Below, piece by piece: positions 8,401-17,599 of a stretch of DNA of 19,625 bases. The stretch's first letter is position 1, and each line of letters begins with the position of its first letter. Origin of the DNA: Strigomonas culicis (Eukaryota > Euglenozoa > Kinetoplastea > Trypanosomatida > Trypanosomatidae); assembly GCA_000482145.1 (NCBI GenBank), contig AUXH01000367.1, positions 1-19,625 of the forward strand, given 5' to 3'. A program made the position numbers and the translations under genes. Below the pieces are notes generated by a model that did not search any database, was not told where the DNA came from, and saw nothing but the letters and a program-made list of their open reading frames with translations.

Positions 8401-8823
8401 GTCAACGGTGAACGAGAGGCCCACCTGCCCCATCTCCGTCCCTATCACACGTGTGGAGAGCTTTCTTCGCTCCACCACATCCTTCACGTCCACTGTGAAT
8501 GGCACAGAAGCGCCTACTAGCCGATTGGAGGCGTTGGCCTCCTTCACAAGCACCAACACCTCCACCCGAGGGGAGACGCAGTGCCACACCTTCGCATGGC
8601 TGAGCGCACGTGCCGCATCATCCAGGCGGACCTCAAACAGCTGCGGTGTTGACTCCGTGACCTCGCTGGCGGTGAAGGAGGCGGAGGGAGACGGCGCCCT
8701 GTGGGCCACAGAGACAGCCCCCCGCACTTGCGCCTCTACGGTGAACCTTTTATTTCCCTGGCATGCGTTCGGGGGGATGTTGACTAGGTTGTGTAGTGTA
8801 ACAAGCACTCGCCAACTTGACAT
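5452..8823 (-). CDS. Multidomain protein: C2-like, degenerate PARP-like fold, B-box, coiled coil, TPR/Sel1-like
   Basis: 1123 aa. Residues 1-140 are beta-rich and C2-like (MSSWRVLVTLHN). Residues 148-292 contain repeated RL-x2-F(L/F)-x2-Y-(N/G)-P-type units. Residues 300-430 are disordered. Residues 545-670 resemble the C-terminal half of a PARP catalytic domain: GVVFL at 587-591, MLLCDVALGR at 606-615, FDSFTF at 637-642 and VFRLQQIMPRFLL at 653-665. The H-Y-E triad positions appear lost. Residues 676-709 are a B-box (C676, H679, C696, C699) in which the usual GEHKGH is GEYKGY, suggesting one zinc site only. A long coiled coil spans about 710-830. A basic/Pro linker is followed by helical TPR/Sel1-like repeats at about 1005-1115. 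Function unknown; a structural or ubiquitin/ADP-ribose-related scaffold is conjecture. The PARP assignment is by-eye and moderate; B-box and TPR are firmer. Confidence 0.85.
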   Translation of the reverse strand: MSSWRVLVTLHNLVNIPPNACQGNKRFTVEAQVRGAVSVAHRAPSPSASFTASEVTESTPQLFEVRLDDAARALSHAKVWHCVSPRVEVLVLVKEANASNRLVGASVPFTVDVKDVVERRKLSTRVIGTEMGQVGLSFTVDPADKEGYRRRLKAFLEKYNPQGLRLIDNVVAAVPEVDTFTKLYRKYNLQDYDERLRRFFATYGPDFIAQVPTLVAQWENREEELIRNLVLDNGPELADLDVDARLTAFLNTHHLQRDKGDVSRLLHAYNPKTETDKLFEALTQRFGPEPDPRTYAFMPSHYTPNQAIQEKKAPSSPTPRSRTRDQSSVSSPAVPPGSEGARDKEHLLSLSLSPKEPEAVERRPAERVGAPPAQPSSPPSSDAQQGFFKNALFSSESAAPAARGVTQDAPARPPPPGALVPVPHDAPSRSAAAHMDDLWGRLVASVRAAGLQPPDVFYGDKDTFADLVDCMEAFSRSERSALVREWRRRLEEAVREEPVGKGSPSFDAVAFEAAPLVHLEPLCLQVLSVTAVSNREHLSAFAAATAGMRQQRVERLALVGDDAVLRRIVREGAGTWTTGLSPSHPSGVVFLREPFRHWRELRSTSMLLCDVALGRSCACPAGARVPDAPSKEQAREFDSFTFADGNSGPAVLVFRLQQIMPRFLLQCTVDPTVLPCPSHPGRAVEFYVVNADKFVCSRCAVLGEYKGYDIVSIEEAAAAARHRLAEVQRTADAVGESMGALEKQLETEESMMANAPRRVNAMKEIERLQRLTEEKIGRIRAAVEQADHEQLTRIRNERVELDATRAHARRLSEQIAASLQAATPTQVVGALQHVQQQRGLDHLLAWASERLPDASLEKVLPLCALDEAKAPLPPPPPIRVTGLNESRFGHTDRVHGSSTGLSAHRMRADLYPDESTDSADPRGRRGAGPYPRYLPVAGSIPPNPLSSGTQPSHSTRESSVASSAASSVRGVRQVSRPAPVPSSASSAREADEPPPREEEGEFLPEGALTKGWALLHQGDSAGAKAEWQRVVAACDERMEPGAKARAYLAEAIEKNYDKAAQWYDACLLMNPNDRMTAYNYGVLLEAVLGRQEEALELYQKAASLGDTVAAARAKQLQSTMEDE

Positions 8824-9155
8824 GATTCAACGCTGCTGTGTTACGCTCGCTAATCTTCAATGTGGTAGTGGGATGAACAGATACAGAAACGAGAAGACGG
8901 GAAAGGACAGACAGCAGGGTTAAAACACAGGGAATAAAAATACGTGTAGGAAAACAAGAAGAGGCAGAAAAAAGAAAGACGCGGATTGCAGTCGCCTGTA
9001 AGCGTCACTGCATTCGATAGATTTAATCGCAAACGCACCTTGTTACTAATTAAGAGTAGTTAAAAAACAACAACATGGAAAAACAAACGGAAAAAAAAAA
9101 GAGAATGTGATCGTCACGTTACGTTATTGTAAACGAGACAAGGAAAAAGGAAAAA
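8824..9155. other. Intergenic region
   Basis: 332 bases without a supported gene. It contains the splice signals for the 1123-aa gene on the left and the A-rich 3' UTR of the peptidase gene on the right. Confidence 0.6.
8855..8920 (-). promoter_or_regulatory. Predicted spliced-leader acceptor for the 1123-aa gene
   Basis: The minus strand has a long C/T-rich stretch (complement of about 8870-8920), then a short spacer ending TTGAAG with the AG at 8856-8855. The 5' UTR would be 31 bases. Confidence 0.5.
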
Positions 9156-11867
9156 CTATGACTTGCGCTCCTCATCGTAAATGTTCCTGCCGGATGGCTT
9201 GCCATAGCTGCCTGTCTTGGCGCCCGAACGCGTGCTCTCGCGCGCATCCCGTTCCTTTGCCTTGAACATTTCGTCAACCTTTTTCTGATCCAACTCCTTG
9301 TCCGTTGGCACCCAGAAGAAGGGTTCCTTCTCCGCCTTCACCTTGCGGAAGTTGGGTTCCCAGTCAAAGTTGTGCAGCTTCACGTGGTAGTCAATCCGCT
9401 CACGCTCCCAGTTATCCCACTTGAGGAATATTTTCTGCTGGTCCTCGTGGTCCATGACGCCGGTGGCCGTGAGGTTGTGCATATGCGTCATCACGTCCAT
9501 GTCGTTCAGCACCTTTCCGGCGCCCTCCAAATCGAGCTGCGAGCAAAGAAACGCAATCTCCTCACAAATGTTGTCCGTCTCACCCCAGAAGTAGTGGCCG
9601 CCGCTGCTCCGGACGCGCAACACCAACGGGCGCGCCACGGGGTCCACGCCCTTGCGCAGACGCTGGTGGCGCAGCTTGGCCACGTACTTGAGCGCATTCC
9701 ACGCGGGCACGCGGTCATCATCCAGGCATGCAGAAACGACCATACCGGGATAGATAACGCGATCGTTGATGTTGTAGTAAGGGTCGTACTGCTTTAGCAG
9801 ATCCAAATCCTTCTTGTTGTTCAGCGGGTCGCCCCAGTCCTCACGCTCCGCGAGTGACAGCGGCAGCTCGGGGTCGATCATGGTGTTGATGACGTCTAAA
9901 AAGGGCGAGCGAAGCAGGGCGTTCCCGAACAGACCGCACCCCCGCATATTCATGGCCGCCGCGATGGGGACGCAGCCGGCGCTTGTTCCTGCCGCCACCA
10001 TCAACTCCGGCTTTGTGTACCCCATCTTGACCATGTGTTCACAGCAGGCGATGAAGTCTTGCGTGGTCTTTATTTTTGTTTCCCCGCGGCCCTGATCGGC
10101 CCAGCCGGGGAGCTCGCCGCCGCCGCGCACGTGGGCGAAGGCCACGGTCCAACGGCGCCGAATCATCCACATATACGGCGCGAGCTGGAAGTGCATGGAG
10201 GGGACCTCACCGTACGAGCCGTACACGTATATCAAGCAGTGCTTGGGTGAGTTCGGCTGGGCCTCAAAGTCTGTCGCCTCCTGGATGTATGCATCGCGGC
10301 GCTGGCAGATGGTAATGGGAATCTCGGTGCCGTCCTCTGACACACACACGTCGCGGTACATGCTGTAGGGCCACATGTAGTCCCACGGGGTGAACTGATC
10401 GGCTTGCCGCTGCGTAAAGATCGCATCCGGCGCACATAGTTTAGCCTTTTCAGCGGTCATGTTGGAGTCGAACTTGTACACACAGTCGCGGCTCGGCTGC
10501 GTGATTCGGCTATAAATGAAACTGAAAGAGTCTTGGTCAAAGTTTTTATTCAGTCCTGGCGTCACCGACGACAAGGGGGGGAAGTGAATCACCACGTCAT
10601 GATCCCTGGGCGTGCGTGCTGCGGCCTCTATCCCCTCCTCACACTTAATGACGCGGATGTGCTGCTGTCGCTCAAACTTAAAGTGGTTTTCGTACACGAT
10701 GATACTACTTTTAAAAACATCGACGTCCGTGATCTGCACATCGTCACGATACGGTACGAGCTCCTTCCATTCGGCGTCGCCTCCCTGCTTCAATGCCATC
10801 TCCTCACGAATGTACTTGATGCGAAAATTGGGGCCCTTGTCGGACACCACCATCACAAAGTGGTTCTTGTAGTGCTCCAACCAGTTCCACCCACTTTTGC
10901 CAGCAATTTCAACAGGCTTTCCGTCTGGGAAAAACGGCTTCAACGGCGTAGGGATAATGGGGTACGATGCCGGAACGACAACCGCATTACCGTGCACCTT
11001 GGAGTCAGACGTGATGGTGATGAACTGGTTGTCCTTCGTTTTTCTCACATCCACAAAAAATTGCTCATTGTCGTCGCGGTAGATTTCGACCGGCGGCTCG
11101 AGAATACCGGGTCGCAGCTCTTGCATGAGAACGCGGTGCGGACGGTTCAACTCATTCGACTCGGTGTAAAAGAAGTAGTTTCCGGATCCGAACTCGATAC
11201 TAACAATATTCTTGCCGCGGATGACATGAAACAGGCTTGAGTTGTCAATGCTGCGCACGTGGCATATGTAGCGATCACCACCTTCCACCGAAAGTGTGTA
11301 GGCGAGGTACTTTCCGTCCTCGGACACACGGCAGACACCAACGGAGCAGTCCTTGTAGCCAAAGTGCTGTTGTAGTAACAGCGGGTTAATAAGCTCTTCA
11401 CCCAAGAGATCCACCTCACCGTACTTTTTCCGGTAGAAACCGATCGCGTTGGGGTCATGGCCAGGGACAACGCGGGTGAAGTAAACATAATCACCAATCC
11501 GCTCCTCCCCTTTGTCGAAGCCCCCCTCTCTACTCGATACCAAAACCTTTGCATCCAGTTCTGCCCATAAACGAGCCTTGTGGTGCTTGAAGTCGAATTT
11601 CGAGTCTACTAGTGAAAAGTGTTCCATCTCTTTCTTAATGTACTGATGTGTTTCTCTGTCGAACAAATCCTCCATGTACTGAAAAGGATCCTGTTTCTGG
11701 CGCTCTCCATGCAGCACAATGCTCTCAGGCTTTTCGATAGGAAGCGGCCCATCCAACATGGGCAGTGGGTACGTATTCCGAAACTGTGGGCAGAGTTTGT
11801 TTACAGACCTGCGAGCAAGAGTGTATACAGCATTGGATGTTGGCACCCATGGAAACAGAGCTGCCAT
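9156..11867 (-). CDS. OPB2: Oligopeptidase B-like serine peptidase, family S9A
   Basis: 903 aa. N-terminal beta-propeller of the prolyl oligopeptidase family (about 50-520) followed by an alpha/beta hydrolase. The catalytic triad is visible: S629 in GTSAGC, D717 in LDDDRVP and H758 in SGGHY. Family landmarks YGSYG (oxyanion region) and HVRGGGELP at 579-587 (E585) are present. Typical oligopeptidase B has GRSAGG and RGGSELG, so this is the divergent OPB-like (OPB2-type) branch rather than classical OPB. Classical enzymes are about 715-730 aa; this one has a charged C-terminal extension of about 110 residues, rich in Lys/Glu/Asp, and some extra N-terminal sequence. There is no clear signal peptide, so it is probably cytosolic, where relatives cut peptides after basic residues. 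Substrate preference here is uncertain because of the altered motifs. Confidence 0.93.
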   Translation of the reverse strand: MAALFPWVPTSNAVYTLARRSVNKLCPQFRNTYPLPMLDGPLPIEKPESIVLHGERQKQDPFQYMEDLFDRETHQYIKKEMEHFSLVDSKFDFKHHKARLWAELDAKVLVSSREGGFDKGEERIGDYVYFTRVVPGHDPNAIGFYRKKYGEVDLLGEELINPLLLQQHFGYKDCSVGVCRVSEDGKYLAYTLSVEGGDRYICHVRSIDNSSLFHVIRGKNIVSIEFGSGNYFFYTESNELNRPHRVLMQELRPGILEPPVEIYRDDNEQFFVDVRKTKDNQFITITSDSKVHGNAVVVPASYPIIPTPLKPFFPDGKPVEIAGKSGWNWLEHYKNHFVMVVSDKGPNFRIKYIREEMALKQGGDAEWKELVPYRDDVQITDVDVFKSSIIVYENHFKFERQQHIRVIKCEEGIEAAARTPRDHDVVIHFPPLSSVTPGLNKNFDQDSFSFIYSRITQPSRDCVYKFDSNMTAEKAKLCAPDAIFTQRQADQFTPWDYMWPYSMYRDVCVSEDGTEIPITICQRRDAYIQEATDFEAQPNSPKHCLIYVYGSYGEVPSMHFQLAPYMWMIRRRWTVAFAHVRGGGELPGWADQGRGETKIKTTQDFIACCEHMVKMGYTKPELMVAAGTSAGCVPIAAAMNMRGCGLFGNALLRSPFLDVINTMIDPELPLSLAEREDWGDPLNNKKDLDLLKQYDPYYNINDRVIYPGMVVSACLDDDRVPAWNALKYVAKLRHQRLRKGVDPVARPLVLRVRSSGGHYFWGETDNICEEIAFLCSQLDLEGAGKVLNDMDVMTHMHNLTATGVMDHEDQQKIFLKWDNWERERIDYHVKLHNFDWEPNFRKVKAEKEPFFWVPTDKELDQKKVDEMFKAKERDARESTRSGAKTGSYGKPSGRNIYDEERKS

Positions 11868-12198
11868 TGTATTGCTGTGCTTTGTTTGTTTTCTTTCTGA
11901 AGATGGAGAATGAAGAGAGCATAACAGTTACCAACAAAGGAAAAAAAAGAGTTCAAACCAATACAAAATGAGAGAGAGACAAGAAAACATCAAAACATGG
12001 ATGTTTCTAATTGGTACGTTTCGTTTTATTTGTTTGCTTTCTTAAGAGGACGCTGAGTGTTCACAGCATTAAGACAATAAAAAAAAAAGAGAAAAGAGGG
12101 AAAATGTTTGTATATTACTTTCCTTTTCTTTGATTATTATTGTTGTTTTTCTCTTGCTGTTCCAGCAACTTTGAGAAATATAAATGAAAAAGAGAGAA
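11868..12198. other. Intergenic region
   Basis: 331 bases, AT-rich, no supported gene. It carries the peptidase 5' UTR and splice signals on the left and the A/T-rich 3' UTR of the sterol dehydrogenase gene on the right. Confidence 0.6.
11897..11920 (-). promoter_or_regulatory. Predicted spliced-leader acceptor for the peptidase gene
   Basis: The minus strand reads a C/T-rich tract (complement of 11899-11920) ending CATCTTCAG with the AG at 11898-11897, 29 bases before the ATG. Confidence 0.6.
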
Positions 12199-13413
12199 TC
12201 AGTTTTTTTTATGAGCCTGGATATTGATCTTTTGCTGAGATCCTTGGGCGATACCAGCCATCGAGTTGTGGTCCATCTGCTGGAATTTAGGCAACCAGTT
12301 TTCCTTGAACCAGACAATGGTGTCCTCCCACCCTTCCTTGAACGGAATGATGGGCTGGTATTTGAGATCGTTTTCAGCAGCTTCGATACGGAACCAGCGA
12401 TTCATGGTCAAGACAAAAACATTGAACACATTCAGCTTAAATGTTGTCTGCATGATCATTCCCAGCAGCTCAGCAAAGAGTGCGACCATGTATAGGAACA
12501 TAAAAGGGTAGTGAAGTTTCTTCTGGATAGAAGGAAACCCCATTCCAACAATTGCCTTATCAAGCTCCTTCCAGAAAATGCAGTAGGCCGCGGGCTCGGG
12601 ATGTGTGTCACCATCCGTGACAATGTAGAACTTTCCAAGAACAGGAGATCCCTTGTACAACTGTTGTTCCGCAATAATCAGCCCATGGCAGTAATTGTCA
12701 ACATGCGTAAAACAGATACGATTATCGCCTTCTCCAAAAACACGCAGTTTTCCTGTACCAGCCGCCTCCAACATGTTCGGCAAGAAAAGGTTGTCCCGAG
12801 GTCCATACACTTGATGAGGTGCAACAGCGACGGCCCAGAAGTCATCGCTACAAGCTTTTACCATCTCCATTTCTCCTTCTGCCTTTGTTTGCGCATACAT
12901 TTGCATGTACGAATTCAGAGGTAAAGAGGGCATTTCGGCCTCGGTGAGGCCGTCAACGTTAGGCTGATGAAACAAACTTCCCTTGAATCGGGTAGACGGA
13001 GAAGAGCTGAACACTAGCTTCTTCACACCGTGCTCTTTGCATGCCCGAATAACATTGACAGTACCCCCATGGTTCACCTTGCGATACAAATTGGGTGGAT
13101 GAAATGGTCCAACCGCAGCTGCCAGATGCCACACGCAGTCAGAGCCTTTGATTGCCTTCGACACATCCTCGTAATTCGTGATGTCGCCAACCACGTACTC
13201 TATATGGGGGTTATCCCATACACCAATGGCCTTTTCCTTAGGGACAATGTCAAAGCACACAACCTTTTCGGCGCCACGCTCAACAAGCATTTCCACCAGC
13301 CGAGTACCCACAAAACCGGTTCCGCCAGTGACAACACATCTCTTGGGAACAGGAGGATACTGTTGCTGAGCTGCTTGCTTTTGCCTTTTAGAGAGAGCTG
13401 GATTGAGACTCAT
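12199..13413 (-). CDS. Sterol-4-alpha-carboxylate 3-dehydrogenase (decarboxylating), NSDHL/Erg26 type
   Basis: 404 aa, 3-beta-HSD family of extended short-chain dehydrogenases. The Rossmann signature TGGTGFVG is at 29-36, with D55 at the end of beta-2 indicating NAD preference. SSSPS is at 136-140, and catalytic Y173-x3-K177 lies in YAQTKAEGE. HQVYGPRD at 200-207 and CFTHVDN at 234-240 are typical family blocks. A hydrophobic segment at about 302-321 (YPFMFLYMVALFAELLGMI) probably anchors it to the ER membrane, as in NSDHL. The family oxidises and decarboxylates 4-carboxysterols in C4 demethylation, here presumably in ergosterol-type synthesis. The C-terminus ends HKKN, near but not matching a KKxx retrieval signal. 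Confidence 0.92.
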   Translation of the reverse strand: MSLNPALSKRQKQAAQQQYPPVPKRCVVTGGTGFVGTRLVEMLVERGAEKVVCFDIVPKEKAIGVWDNPHIEYVVGDITNYEDVSKAIKGSDCVWHLAAAVGPFHPPNLYRKVNHGGTVNVIRACKEHGVKKLVFSSSPSTRFKGSLFHQPNVDGLTEAEMPSLPLNSYMQMYAQTKAEGEMEMVKACSDDFWAVAVAPHQVYGPRDNLFLPNMLEAAGTGKLRVFGEGDNRICFTHVDNYCHGLIIAEQQLYKGSPVLGKFYIVTDGDTHPEPAAYCIFWKELDKAIVGMGFPSIQKKLHYPFMFLYMVALFAELLGMIMQTTFKLNVFNVFVLTMNRWFRIEAAENDLKYQPIIPFKEGWEDTIVWFKENWLPKFQQMDHNSMAGIAQGSQQKINIQAHKKN

Positions 13414-14181
13414 TGTGTAAATGGTATCTGGTCTTTTGTTGTGTGTTTGAGTTTTTTTTTTGTGTGTGTGTGTAAGTGAACCGCCTTTATATTATCAATG
13501 ACACAGTGTAGGTTTTTTTTTCGTTGTTTTAAAGTAGGATGATACTATTTCTTTTCAAGAAAAAAAAACAATTCACAGCGCGTAATTAACGTGAAAGGAA
13601 AATATCTATACAAAGATTTATTCTTTTTGTGTAATGCTAAGCAAAAAAAACGATCCTTTTAAATCAGAAAAAAATCAGCGATAAAAAAAAAGTAATGACT
13701 GATAAGATAACTCCTAACAAGAATAGAAAGAAAGAGAACCAAGGGTAAAAAAGAAGGACACATTTATAGGGTCAAAAAAAGAAAAAATAAGACATCACAC
13801 AACCACAAAAAAAAGGCACTTTTCTTTCCCTGTCTGCAACCATAATTATAATACTGTGTTTTTGTTTTTTTACCTGCGTTAATGATTTGAGTAAAACACA
13901 CCTTAATGACAAAACACAACTTTTATAGGTGCACAAATAATGAATATATTGCCTTCACATCGCTATTCATCAATAATATAAAGGTGTTCTTCGTCAGAAG
14001 GTGCCTCTGATTTGCCATGAGCATTTGGTATTTGCCATCTAACAATTAATTTACAAGTGTGTACAAGGAAATATATAATAAACATACTCGCTGAATATTT
14101 ATATTATGGATTTCATATGTACACATGTATCTTCAGAATCACCAACCAAGTGATAAATTACACCGTGTCAGCAGCATTATA
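13414..14181. other. Long AT-rich gene-free region
   Basis: 768 bases without a supported gene. It has many A- and T-runs, a GT run at 13461-13472, and no recognisable RNA gene. It must contain the sterol dehydrogenase 5' UTR at the left and the 3' UTR of the 438-aa gene at the right. Confidence 0.65.
13551..13570 (-). promoter_or_regulatory. Possible spliced-leader acceptor for the sterol dehydrogenase gene
   Basis: The complement of 13560-13568 is a T-run, followed by TTGAAAAG with the AG at 13552-13551. The 5' UTR would be 137 bases. Other AGs lie closer to the ATG, so the exact site is uncertain. Confidence 0.35.
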
Positions 14182-15498
14182 CTATTCTTCCAAAATGCAT
14201 TCAAGTGTATTCTTTTCCAGTGAAGAAGTCTCATCAAAAAAATCGGTTAAAGATGATTTTACAGGAGCAAGTGCTGGTCCATGGTTGAGTAGCGTTCCAC
14301 CACGGCTGCGTTTTCGGCTAAACAAGAGCTTCTTGAGAAAACTCGCATCAATCCCTTCAGAATTATCAACCCCAATTGGTGCATTAATTAAATCGCGACA
14401 AATCAAAGTAAGCTGATCGCAATCCCGGCATGTTGAGCTTGATCCATTGAAACTAATCTCCTGTGGAATTGTCTCAGACAGTTTTTCCTTCAGTTCCTTT
14501 GTCGTTGATTCCATCACTAAACGTGAAGGTTGGGCAATAGGAAAGGATTGGAGAGCCTCCGGAACTTCCTCTGAAATCTCACACGGTTCTGCGTCCACTG
14601 AAGCCAGAAAATGAATAATTCGTGGATTGATCAGTGGCATATTATCGGCGGAAGGCGCTGCATACGAATCACACGAAAGGCAAAACAGGCAGGATTCGGC
14701 AAAAAGAGAGAAAAACTGTCGATAGATAATCTTATTTCCACCTGTTATAAAAGACTGACCTGACCATGTGGACTTTGTGAGGTAATCCACCAGCTCACTC
14801 TGGCGAGTTCCTGCGCCTTCACTCAGCACTAACAATTTCCATACCACATGTAAGAAGAAACTCCAGGAATGTATTTTGTTGTTTTCGGCATCTATCAAAA
14901 TTTGTATTTTTTCGGATGCCTCATTAAAATCGCACTCTTTTGCAATAACAACTCTAGGCAAAACAATTGATATGAACTTACTGAAAATGACAGAGAACTC
15001 CTCCGTATTTTGTATTCTATTCAGTTGCATTTGATACGAGTTTCGAATGAACTCCACCACCTCGGTGTATTCCAAACTCTTGTGGGGTGTTCGCGCGGTG
15101 CAAAGATGCAACTCACTGGGCGGAACCTTTGTCGTTAGAGGTACAGTGGACTGATAGTCCGTTCCACAGCAACTGAGTTGCTGATAGTAACACCGACGGT
15201 CTCTTGATTTGGGATAGACAGCCGAAAGAAACTGGATTACAAACATTTTTTTGTCTCCGCTAAGAGGTGAGCAAGGTCCACTAATAAAATTGAGCACTTC
15301 CCACAAGGGTATGCATGATGCTGTTGCAACTGCCCCTCCCTGTGGATCCTTCAGTGTCGTTTTTTGCCATACATTTAGAACTAGATCTTTATACGCTTGG
15401 GCAAAACTTTGGTAGTTAATTTTATTATCACCAAACAAACCTTCTACAAGAGTAATAACGCCCTTTACGTAGTCTTCACAATCATTTTTGTCCGACAT
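14182..15498 (-). CDS. Hypothetical protein with NLS-like and PIP-box-like C-terminus
   Basis: 438 aa, not recognised. It is the first gene of the leftward array and notably AT-rich. Most of the chain (1-300) looks helical and globular, with several Cys including CLFCLSC. Near the end, RKRSR (395-399) resembles a nuclear localisation signal. Residues 414-421, KSSLTDFF, fit a PCNA-interacting box (position 1 Lys instead of Gln, Leu at 4, Phe-Phe at 7-8). Together these suggest a nuclear protein with a replication or repair connection, but this rests on short motifs. There is no signal peptide or membrane segment. The start is supported by a good splice acceptor 24 bases upstream. Confidence 0.75.
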   Translation of the reverse strand: MSDKNDCEDYVKGVITLVEGLFGDNKINYQSFAQAYKDLVLNVWQKTTLKDPQGGAVATASCIPLWEVLNFISGPCSPLSGDKKMFVIQFLSAVYPKSRDRRCYYQQLSCCGTDYQSTVPLTTKVPPSELHLCTARTPHKSLEYTEVVEFIRNSYQMQLNRIQNTEEFSVIFSKFISIVLPRVVIAKECDFNEASEKIQILIDAENNKIHSWSFFLHVVWKLLVLSEGAGTRQSELVDYLTKSTWSGQSFITGGNKIIYRQFFSLFAESCLFCLSCDSYAAPSADNMPLINPRIIHFLASVDAEPCEISEEVPEALQSFPIAQPSRLVMESTTKELKEKLSETIPQEISFNGSSSTCRDCDQLTLICRDLINAPIGVDNSEGIDASFLKKLLFSRKRSRGGTLLNHGPALAPVKSSLTDFFDETSSLEKNTLECILEE

Positions 15499-15522
15499 TA
15501 TTGTATCGCGATTTTTGCAATG

Positions 15523-15571
15523 CTTGATTAAAAACAGAATAAATGGAAGGAGGAAGAAAGAACAAAATGAT
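15523..15571 (-). promoter_or_regulatory. Predicted spliced-leader acceptor for the 438-aa gene
   Basis: The complement of 15541-15565 is C/T-rich; after a short T-rich spacer comes AATCAAG with the AG at 15524-15523, 24 bases before the ATG. Confidence 0.55.
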
Positions 15572-15689
15572 AGTTAAACATCAATATCGTAGTAAAACCA
15601 CAATACAAATACATAAAAACATAATATCAAGAAGCCACAGAAAAGACAGATTTTCCACGAGGTTATTGAAGAAAAAAAAGTCCCTTTCA

Positions 15690-17330
15690 CCATTCGCGTG
15701 GGCGAGCCCATGGGGCCACCTGGTCCCAAACCCCAACGCGAACACGCCGCGCCCGGCCGCCAAAGCCACCCACGACGAGAGAAAAAACACACCAAACACA
15801 AACCGACGGGCCCCAAAGAAGATCAAATGGGCGCCCCGCCTGGTCGCGCGCCCGGGCCACGGGTGTCCACGCTGCGAAACCCGCCCCCCGACCCCTCGGG
15901 CCAAAACACCCGGGTCACCGCCCCCCGCCGGCCCGCCCGGCCCCAAAAGCAACCCCCCCCCCCTGCGCCGCGGACAGGCCCGGGCGGCCGCCCAAAGACG
16001 GCGGCCCACGCGAACGCGATAACACACAACAATATAACAAACAAAACAAACGAGCTGCGCAGGGGGCGACGCCCCCATCCCCGCCTTCATATCACCCAGA
16101 AGGAGCTCCTTGAAGAAAGAAAAAAAAAGAAAGAAAGCCCACGGAGATCCTGACACATCGATTCAAAAGCCAAAACAAAAGCACAAAGGCAAACAAACCC
16201 CCACCCCTACCCCCGGCCACCATTTCTTGCGCACCTCCGACCCAGCACAAAAGTAAGGGAGGAATTAAGAAAAAGAGCGGCCGCCCCTCTTCTTTCATTT
16301 TCACCCGAGAGGCGGATCTCAAAGGAGCCACGGGGAAAAACAGAAAGAAACAAAAACAGAAGCAAAACCACTCATGAGAGGCCGAGGACACCTCAAGGAC
16401 TGAGCCCACACCGATGCCAAAGAGTGCAAGACCCCTTTACCATGCAAAGGTGTGAATTTTGGGAGGAGGCGGCGCCCCCCATTGGCGAACTCTGGGGTGC
16501 ATCAGACTAAGTGAAACACCATGTTCTTCTGCTATTTCCCGCATTCAGTTTACCACAAGGTGTGCCACCTAATCAGATCCCATTTGACGCGAAAGAAGGA
16601 CGTTGTCTAACTTCCCGACGCCAAAGGACGCCCGCCATTAATGCGTGCGGAGGTGGGGGGAATCGATTACCCAAAGAACAACAAGAAGCCCCCTTAAAGC
16701 CGAGAACAGAAGCAACAAACAGATAATTACTCTTTCAGTATTACCCTGATCATTACTACGAAAAAAGTGGTTTCACTCTTCGCGTCACCCCTTCTTACCT
16801 CAGAAACCCCACGTCTTCTCAGCGCTGCAAAAAAAACGTCCTCATCCCTTCAAAACTCGCTCCACGCTATTCATGAGCCAAAAGCCCGAATCCACAAGAA
16901 ACAGTAAAAGAGAAAAAAGAGCCGGAGCATGCTAATGGCCGGGTGTGTTTTTCGCCCCCTTCGCACCCCTCGTCCCCTTTGTCGAAAAACAATTCGGCGC
17001 AACGGGCGCCCCCGCCCAACCCCCACGCGCGAGGATACCAAAAGCAACACAGGAACCCCAAAAAAGATCAGCGCGGAACACCCCCCACCCCTCGCCCTCA
17101 AAGCGAAATTGTGCAAAGAATAACCTAAAACGAAGCCAATCGCTGTGTTAACAGACAATCCGTGAGCGAAAGGGGCTCTTCACAAGCCTGCTGCTTACTT
17201 TGCGGGCAAAGGCCCGGCCGTGACCATCCTTACGCTATGGGGCTGTTTTCGGTTTAGGAATAAGGGGGGGGGGCGCCAACCTGGTGACCGCGCCCATATT
17301 AAAAACGCACAACGCCCAGCCCCATCGGAG
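15690..17330 (-). promoter_or_regulatory. Left arm of strand switch: G/T-rich for leftward transcription
   Basis: The top strand is rich in A and C and very poor in T (13 T in 300 bases at 15721-16020), so the minus strand, RNA-like for the leftward array, is G/T-rich. It contains C-runs on the plus strand, the longest 11 bases at 15953-15963. GC content is high around 15710-16010 and falls afterwards. Proposed Pol II start region by analogy with GT-rich start regions in Trypanosoma brucei. Confidence 0.6.
17264..17273 (+). repeat. Run of ten G
   Basis: An isolated G10 homopolymer near the middle of the strand-switch region, where the strand bias is mixed. Confidence 0.9.
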
Positions 17331-17599
17331 CCCAGTTTAAAAAGAACAGCATCATATTTCTTTTTCTTTCTCCTCTCTTCTTTTTTTTTTTTTTATGAGT
17401 GTTGGGTGGCCCTGGCCGTCCCCACCCCCTTGCCAAAAGGCTTCGCCCTCGAGCAAAGAAAACGACAGCCGCCCATTGGTTTGTTTATGTTTTCGAAATC
17501 GGGGCCAAAAAAAAGCAAGCCCCTTTTTAGCACGTTGTAAAGACCACGCAAACAGAGAATAAGAAGCGCGAAGAAACGAGCGGGGTATGGACATTAAGG

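Noticed and set aside
15581..16156. 191-codon minus-strand frame in the left arm
   Set aside because: The strand is A-poor, so stop codons are rare by composition. The product is low-complexity Gly/Arg/Phe with no family similarity, and it overlaps the skewed block.
16652..16740. AATCGATTCC-like complement near 16656-16666, resembling a tRNA B box
   Set aside because: No matching A box, cloverleaf or T-run could be found around it.
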